Shown in pieces: positions 53,632-58,643 of a DNA stretch of 58,643 nt. Location: NCBI GenBank assembly GCA_002716625.1, contig PBAS01000049.1, positions 1-58,643 on the forward strand, read 5' to 3'. The translations under genes and the position numbers were made by a program. Position 1 is the stretch's first letter; each line of letters starts with the position of its first letter. Below the pieces are notes generated by a model. That model was not told where the DNA came from, did no database searches, and worked only from the letters and a program-made list of their open reading frames with translations. The DNA comes from Phycisphaeraceae bacterium. GTDB taxonomy: Bacteria; Planctomycetota; Phycisphaerae; Phycisphaerales; Phycisphaeraceae.

Positions 53632-55281
53632 ATGAACGATGACGCCGAAAAGAATGCTGTTGATGTATTAGTCTACGGGGGAACGGCGGCGGGCATCTCG
53701 GCGGCCTTGGCTGCGGCACGCGCGGGTCGGCGGACTGTTTTGGTTGAACGCGGCAACCACCTAGGTGGCATGGTTGCCTCCGGATTGGGCCTGATCGATG
53801 TGTTGCGGCCGCACGCTATCAGCGGTATCGCGCTGGAGTTCAAGAATAAGGTCATCGACCATTACACGCAGACCTACGGCAAGGGCTCCGATCAACTTCG
53901 GCTGTGCTATGGCGGGGTTTGGCCAGAGCCCCATGTTGCTGAAATGTTGTTTGACCAGATGTGTGACGCCCAGCCGAATTTGTTGGTGTTGCGTCGCTGC
54001 GAGTTGCAACGCGTAGTTAAGCGGGACAACACGGTCATCGGATCGCAATATCTTGCTCGCGATACGAATGAAACCAGACAGATCACGCACCGCGTTGCCA
54101 TCGACGGCACGTATGAAGGCGACTTTGCCGCGGCCGCCGGGGTGGCCTATCGGCTGGGGCGCGAAGGACGGCAGGAGTACGGGGAGCAGTTTGCAGGTGA
54201 AATCTATATGGACTGGCGGCCACACCACGGTGAGCTGCACCCGGCATCGACGGGCGAGCCGAGCGAATACACTCAGGCTTACTGCTTCCGCTCCACCATG
54301 TGCGTGGATCCCAACAAGCGCATCGCCATTGAAAAGCCCGACTCGTATCAGCAGTTCTATCCAATGTATCAGGACCTGCTTGAGGACATGCACTCCGGAC
54401 GCGTCAAGTTTCTGCGCGAAATCATCTGGCTCAACCCGCTGTCGAACATGAAGGCCACGGTCAACGGTCACCTTGAGGCGCTGACCAGCATGGACATGGC
54501 GGAGGTACATCTTAAGTGGTCTGAAGGCGACTGGGACACACGGCGGGAAATTTTCAACTTCTATAAGGAGTACTCATTAGGTTTGTGGTATTTCCTCCAG
54601 TATGACCCGAGGGTGCACATTGCTTTTCATGAGGACGCGGGCTGCTTCGGGTTGCCGCCGGACGAGTATCCGCACGACGGTCATTGGGCGTGGCAGCTGT
54701 ACGTGCGCGAGTCACGGCGAATAGTCGGCCAGTACACGTTGACCGAACATGACAGTGTGCCTCCAGCTGGGCGACAACGGGCCCCCATCCCCAAGGATGC
54801 TGTCGCCATTTACGAGCATGCATTCGACTGTCACCCCTGCCGAAATCGTGGTGGCGACGGGGAGGTCCGTACAGACGATGGTTTTCAGTTGCTCGAAGGG
54901 ACGATCTGGTACCGCAACCGGATGGGTTCGATCAACAGGCCATCCTCGATCCCCTACGGCGTTATGGTGCCGCAGGAGGTGGACGGGCTGCTGGTGCCAG
55001 TGGCGATGTCGTCCAGTCATGTGGCGTACACGGCGTTCCGCCATGAACCGATCTGGATGGCGACGGGTCAGGCCGCCGGCAACGCTGCTGCTCAGGCCAT
55101 TGGCGAGGGCACGGCAGTACGATCGATTGACGTTGGCAAGCTACAGCATACGCTCGTGAAGCAGCGACAGGTGCTGGCTTGGTTCAACAACCTGCCTGTC
55201 GACGATCCACGGTTTGAGCAGGTGCAACTGGCTGCGCTTGCTGAGGACTATCCAGAATACGATGCCGAGCCGCTACTGTAG
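53632..55281 (+). CDS. FAD-dependent oxidoreductase
   Basis: 549 residues of the FAD-oxidored (PF12831-like) family: dinucleotide motif VDVLVYGGTAAGISAALAAA, then RAGRRTVLVERGNHLGGMVA, DGTYEGDFAAAAGVAYRLGR, and the C-terminal FAD loop AVAMSSSHVAYTAFRHEPIW-like followed by MATGQAAGNAAAQAIGEG. Such proteins are frequent in carbohydrate-degrading Planctomycetota and Lentisphaerota, often without signal peptide, and probably oxidise sugar derivatives. It is clearly more GC-rich than its neighbours and flanked by about 100 and 460 nt of non-coding DNA, suggesting separate acquisition into the cluster. Confidence 0.88.
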   Translation: MNDDAEKNAVDVLVYGGTAAGISAALAAARAGRRTVLVERGNHLGGMVASGLGLIDVLRPHAISGIALEFKNKVIDHYTQTYGKGSDQLRLCYGGVWPEPHVAEMLFDQMCDAQPNLLVLRRCELQRVVKRDNTVIGSQYLARDTNETRQITHRVAIDGTYEGDFAAAAGVAYRLGREGRQEYGEQFAGEIYMDWRPHHGELHPASTGEPSEYTQAYCFRSTMCVDPNKRIAIEKPDSYQQFYPMYQDLLEDMHSGRVKFLREIIWLNPLSNMKATVNGHLEALTSMDMAEVHLKWSEGDWDTRREIFNFYKEYSLGLWYFLQYDPRVHIAFHEDAGCFGLPPDEYPHDGHWAWQLYVRESRRIVGQYTLTEHDSVPPAGRQRAPIPKDAVAIYEHAFDCHPCRNRGGDGEVRTDDGFQLLEGTIWYRNRMGSINRPSSIPYGVMVPQEVDGLLVPVAMSSSHVAYTAFRHEPIWMATGQAAGNAAAQAIGEGTAVRSIDVGKLQHTLVKQRQVLAWFNNLPVDDPRFEQVQLAALAEDYPEYDAEPLL

Positions 55282-55743
55282 GACGAAATATAACATTTCT
55301 GGGCGCCATGGATGTGGGTTGATCCCCCACCTGGGCCATCTTGGCAAGCCCACGCGGAATCAAATTTTTCATCAGCTCAAACGGGCAGTCATGGGTTCAA
55401 TCGCTGGAAAAGTCACCGTGCATGATCGGGACAATAGATTTCTCTGTGATAGTTGAAATGCGCTGTTGTCATACACGTGCCATCCCGCCAATCCTGCCCT
55501 GCTCGATCCCTGGAATGTAGTTTGGTGTGTGTCGAGCGTACGCGGCTGCCCCGTCCGCGGATATTGTGGCCAAGGTGAATATATGGCTGGCTGGCTCGAC
55601 CGCCGTCGGATGGGAGCACCTGTAAATCTATTGCGTGCTTGGGGTACATTATTGCAAAAAAGTCTGTATGCTTGTTTGCTTTCAATATGTACCGCTGTCG
55701 GCATTTAAGGTTGGCAACGGCCAACAACGCTAAGGAGTGAACT
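55282..55743 (+). other. Intergenic region upstream of the aldolase operon
   Basis: 460 nt without a convincing gene on either strand. The end (about 55640-55735) is AT-rich and should contain the promoter for the aldolase-dehydrogenase-epimerase genes; no box pair is clear. The ribosome site AAGGAG at 55732-55737 belongs to the aldolase gene. Confidence 0.5.
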
Positions 55744-56559
55744 ATGCGACCGAATATGATGATTGAGAAAATTCGGGCCGGCCACACGGTGGTGGGGCTG
55801 GCGAACATGTATCCGGCATCAGGCATTATTGAAGGAATGTGCCGAGGTTGGGACTTCGTTTGGATCGACGGCCAACATGGGGAAATGTCGATTGACGCCT
55901 GCCTCCACGCCGTGCAGGCGGCTGCGGCAACGGGGATTGAAACCCTCTTGCGTGTTCCCAGCCATGAAGATTCTTCGCTGGGCCCCTTTGCGGATCTATC
56001 GCCCTCAGCGGTTATGGTTCCGATGGTAAACAACGTTGAGGAGGCGAAGAATGTGGTTGGCGGCTTGCGCTTTCCGCCATTGGGCCGACGTAGTTACGGG
56101 GGGCGGCGTGTTATTGACCTTGATGGTCGCGACTACTACACAGAGCGCGAGGTAATGCTCGTGGCCCAGATCGAAACACTTGAAGCAGCAAAGAACGCCG
56201 AACAGATTATTGATGTTGAAGGGGTCGATGCCTTGTTCTTCGGGCCTGATGACATGAAGGTACGGATGGGCATTCCGATCAATACAACGGCTGCGGACAA
56301 CAAACAACTTCGGGACGCGATGGAGCAAACTGCCAAAGCGGCACGCAATGCGGGCAAGTTTGCCGGGACGGTAGCGGCATCAGCCAAACTGTCCCGAATC
56401 GCAGTAGATATGGGTTACCAGATCATTGTTGGCGGCGCTGATATTGCATTTATGCGCATTGGTGCGGCCAACTTGCTGGAGGAACTTCGCGAAGAACTGA
56501 AGCAGGAAATGGCACCCGAGGCAGCGGTGAAAGCGGGTAGTGGTGTATACGGCGGATAA
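55744..56559 (+). CDS. HpcH/HpaI aldolase family protein
   Basis: 271 residues, class II metal-dependent aldolase of the HpcH/HpaI/citrate lyase beta family: WDFVWIDGQHGEMSIDA, TLLRVPSHEDSSL, VMVPMVNNVEEAKNVV, RRSYGGRRVID (active Arg), LVAQIETLEAA (metal Glu), LFFGPDDMKV (metal Asp). Members cleave 2-keto-3-deoxy sugar acids or homologues to pyruvate plus an aldehyde. AAGGAG 6 nt upstream of ATG 55744. It is followed by the dehydrogenase (24-nt gap) and the epimerase, suggesting a uronate/ketodeoxy-acid pathway. Confidence 0.9.
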   Translation: MRPNMMIEKIRAGHTVVGLANMYPASGIIEGMCRGWDFVWIDGQHGEMSIDACLHAVQAAAATGIETLLRVPSHEDSSLGPFADLSPSAVMVPMVNNVEEAKNVVGGLRFPPLGRRSYGGRRVIDLDGRDYYTEREVMLVAQIETLEAAKNAEQIIDVEGVDALFFGPDDMKVRMGIPINTTAADNKQLRDAMEQTAKAARNAGKFAGTVAASAKLSRIAVDMGYQIIVGGADIAFMRIGAANLLEELREELKQEMAPEAAVKAGSGVYGG

Positions 56560-56583
56560 CCGCCAGTTGGAGACGTTGTTGAA

Positions 56584-57552
56584 ATGGCACGACCATCCTT
56601 GCTTTGGTTATTTCCTGACCAGTTTGAGAAAATTGACGGTGTGGCCGATATTCTGACCTCTTTTGCGGAGGTGGATGTTCGGGACATCGAGCGGCCGGAG
56701 ATCATGGAATGCCTGGGCGATTATGAAATATTGATTCCGCAACTTCGGCATGAGATCAATCGTGAAGTGATCGATTGTGGAAAAAGACTTCGTATGATCG
56801 CAACACCCAGTACGGGTACCGACCATATCGATGTGAAGTACATGGCACAACGTGGGCTTGAACTGGTATGCATCAAGGAGGATCGGGAGTTTCTTGATCG
56901 AGTGCAATCAACCGCTGAATTAGCATGGTTGTTGATTCTGGCCGCCAATCGCAATCTACGCGCTGCGACGCGACATATTGAGGGCGGTCAGTGGCAAGCC
57001 ATGGCCGTCCGTGGCCATGAACTTATTGATCGCACTTTGGGGATCATTGGTTATGGCCGATTAGGGACCATGGTTAGTCGATTTGCTCATGCAACTCGAA
57101 TGAATGTGGTCGCGACGGACCCCCAGCCCATCCAGGATGAGTGGGTTACCCAACTGCCACTTGACCAACTGTTAGCGCAATCGGATATCATCACCATTCA
57201 CGTCCATCTGATGGATGAGACACGGGGCATGATCGGACGTGATCAAATTTCCAAGATGAAGAAAGGTGCTTTTCTGGTAAATACATCCCGTGGCGGGATC
57301 ATTGATGAAGATGCTCTCATTGCGGCGCTTCGTGATGGGCATCTGGCGGGTGCCGGGCTTGATGTGATCCAGGGTGAACGGGATCCAAATCGTAACGATC
57401 GACCACTCATGCATTATTTTAGGGAAAACGACAATCTGATTCTTACACCACACTATGGTGGTGCGACATTCGAATCACAAGCCAAAGCTTTTGTGTTTAC
57501 GGCCAATAAGATCAAGGAAAAGTGGGCGCAGATCGCGCCAAGTAATAGTTGA
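56584..57552 (+). CDS. D-2-hydroxyacid dehydrogenase
   Basis: 322 residues, NAD-binding D-isomer family: TPSTGTDHIDVKYMAQRGLE, TAELAWLLILAANRNL, DRTLGIIGYGRLGTMVSRFA (Rossmann GxGxxG), VNTSRGGIIDEDALIAAL (catalytic Arg in TSRG), GAGLDVIQGERDPN (Glu) and LILTPHYGGATFES (catalytic His). Most like phosphoglycerate dehydrogenase-type enzymes but short, without ACT domain. Its stop overlaps the next start as TGATG, so the epimerase is translationally coupled. Confidence 0.92.
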   Translation: MARPSLLWLFPDQFEKIDGVADILTSFAEVDVRDIERPEIMECLGDYEILIPQLRHEINREVIDCGKRLRMIATPSTGTDHIDVKYMAQRGLELVCIKEDREFLDRVQSTAELAWLLILAANRNLRAATRHIEGGQWQAMAVRGHELIDRTLGIIGYGRLGTMVSRFAHATRMNVVATDPQPIQDEWVTQLPLDQLLAQSDIITIHVHLMDETRGMIGRDQISKMKKGAFLVNTSRGGIIDEDALIAALRDGHLAGAGLDVIQGERDPNRNDRPLMHYFRENDNLILTPHYGGATFESQAKAFVFTANKIKEKWAQIAPSNS

Positions 57553-58643
57553 TGGTTTCTGATCCTACCCATTCTCTTCCCCAACTGCGTACATTCCTCG
57601 AGGATCACTTGCTCGAATCGATTGTTCCTTTCTGGTTAAAGCATGCAGTTGATCCCGCTGGGGGGCTAAATAGTTGTATTCGTGATGATGGGGAGGTTGC
57701 CAGCCGCGACAAGTGGTTATGGAGCCAGTGGCGTGCGGTATGGGTGTATAGCTCTCTTTACAACCTGATTGAACAACGGGATGAATGGTTGGACTTGGCG
57801 AAACATATTTGCAATTTCGCTGTCCGGTTTGGATGGGATGAACAGGTGGGGGGATGGGTGTTATGTTTGTCCGGTGATGGCAAGGTGATACGCGGTTGCG
57901 ATAGTATCTACGTTGATTCGTTCGCGATCTACGGGTTGACAGCATTGGCCAGGGCGACGGGAGATGATCAATACACGGCGCTGGCACAGAAGACGGCAGA
58001 TCACGCTTTGCGTCATCTTGCCATGCCACACGACGAGATCCCACATTTTCCTTATCCAGTACCCAAAGGTGCGCGCGTTCATGGGATCGACATGATGTTT
58101 GCGCTGATGTTCTGGGAATTAGGGCAGTGTGTTGACGAGGACAAATACCGAGAGGCCGCGATCGTGCATTGCGACGAGGTGTTCGACCATTACTACCGGC
58201 CTGATCGCGACATGTTGCTTGAACGTATTGCTGCTGACCGCAGTGAGTTTCCATCACCTTTGGGCACTACAGTCAACCCCGGGCATGTGATTGAAAGCAT
58301 GTGGTTCCAGATCCATATCGCGCGTGACCGTAACGATCAAAAACGCATCGACAAGGCAGTGCAGTTAATCAAGCGGCACCTTGAAATGGCGTGGGATGAT
58401 GAGTACGGCGGGATGCATCTAGCCGTTGATGCTGATGGTGGCGATGAAATCGGCTGGGAGTTTGCGGATACGAAATTGTGGTGGCCACATACGGAAGCCA
58501 TGTATGCCTTGCTGCTGGCCTATGAACACTGTCGTGAGGATTGGTGTCTTAGGTGGTACGATAAAGTGCATGAATATGCATTTGCCCACTACCCGGTCCC
58601 GGGATACGGTGAATGGCGCCAGAAACTGGATCGTGAGGGCAAG
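57552..58643 (+). CDS. N-acylglucosamine 2-epimerase family protein (3' end outside window)
   Basis: The frame is open from ATG 57552 through the window end (364 codons so far). The alpha/alpha-barrel motifs of the AGE/RnBP family are present: DKWLWSQWRAVWVYSSLYN, RGCDSIYVDSFAIYGLTALA, GTTVNPGHVIESMWFQIHIA (catalytic-site His), KLWWPHTEAMYALLLAYEHC (second His). About 390-400 residues are expected, so only a short tail is missing. The family interconverts N-acetylglucosamine/mannosamine or aldose/ketose pairs such as mannose/fructose, and cellobiose 2-epimers. Its ATG overlaps the dehydrogenase stop codon. Confidence 0.9.
   Translation, partial: MVSDPTHSLPQLRTFLEDHLLESIVPFWLKHAVDPAGGLNSCIRDDGEVASRDKWLWSQWRAVWVYSSLYNLIEQRDEWLDLAKHICNFAVRFGWDEQVGGWVLCLSGDGKVIRGCDSIYVDSFAIYGLTALARATGDDQYTALAQKTADHALRHLAMPHDEIPHFPYPVPKGARVHGIDMMFALMFWELGQCVDEDKYREAAIVHCDEVFDHYYRPDRDMLLERIAADRSEFPSPLGTTVNPGHVIESMWFQIHIARDRNDQKRIDKAVQLIKRHLEMAWDDEYGGMHLAVDADGGDEIGWEFADTKLWWPHTEAMYALLLAYEHCREDWCLRWYDKVHEYAFAHYPVPGYGEWRQKLDREGK

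Noticed and set aside
53761-54510. Minus-strand frame of 249 codons opposite the FAD oxidoreductase
   Set aside because: Shadow frame without ribosome site or motif; the plus strand is clearly coding.
57565-58257. Minus-strand frame of 230 codons near the window end
   Set aside because: Antisense to the 2-epimerase-family gene, which is open to the window edge and rich in family motifs.

Overview
The window looks like part of a chromosome from a Planctomycetota bacterium, probably Phycisphaerae-like (a Lentisphaerota relative is the main alternative). The signs are typical of such genomes: six genes for pseudopilin-type proteins with a [15 protein letters not shown]-terminus and an H-X9-DG-like C-terminal motif, PEP-CTERM anchored exoproteins (one with a dockerin pair), a DUF4838 carbohydrate-active protein, several sugar-related beta-propeller, TIM-barrel and oxidoreductase genes, and an LpxA, which implies lipid A and an outer membrane. 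Base composition is moderate, with more GC-rich patches around 1.5-2.6, 43.5-46.4 and 53.6-55.3 kb.

Layout. 0.1-9.7 kb: DUF4838 protein, shikimate kinase, two PEP-CTERM proteins and three pseudopilin-like genes. 9.8-15.1 kb: a two-gene carbohydrate ABC uptake system in which the binding protein is fused to the first permease and both permeases carry very large insertions. 15.3-19.5 kb: M28 peptidase, tRNA-Val(UAC), a beta-propeller protein and a nitrilase-family amidohydrolase. 19.5-31.3 kb: mostly housekeeping (a DUF4870 remnant, Hsp20, ArgC, an Ldh/MDH2-family oxidoreductase, a pseudopilin, AhcY with an ArsR-methyltransferase fusion upstream, a lipoprotein, a small membrane protein, a GT87-like mannosyltransferase, LpxA, a sugar isomerase-like TIM barrel). 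31.5-33.4 kb: a tandem pair of pseudopilin genes, the first frameshifted at a G8 run. 33.6-43.4 kb: a tightly coupled four-gene operon on the minus strand encoding three giant HlyD/MacA-like adaptors and one MacB-like ABC transporter. 43.5-46.4 kb: a decaying GC-rich island (small zinc-ribbon remnant, TIM-barrel glycosidase-like gene, broken IS1380 transposase). 46.6-51.2 kb: MTH1187 protein, HNH endonuclease, and a membrane/spermidine-synthase/TPR fusion. 51.4-58.6 kb: a mostly co-directional run suggesting sugar-acid catabolism (beta-propeller, polysaccharide deacetylase-like, FAD oxidoreductase, HpcH/HpaI aldolase, D-2-hydroxyacid dehydrogenase, and an N-acylglucosamine 2-epimerase-family gene cut by the window end).

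The strongest candidate for an undescribed system is the 33.6-43.4 kb operon. It has three different, unusually long periplasmic adaptor proteins, two of them containing two adaptor modules each, one with a malectin-like carbohydrate-binding module between its coiled coil and its beta domains, all translationally coupled to a single MacB-type ATPase-permease with no TolC-like gene nearby. Second is the ABC importer at 9.8-15.1 kb with its fused and inserted permeases. Third is the pseudopilin family, four members of which keep a -10 box about 57 bp upstream of the start codon and three of which share a nearly identical 3' module. All functions are inferred by reading motifs; no database search was run.
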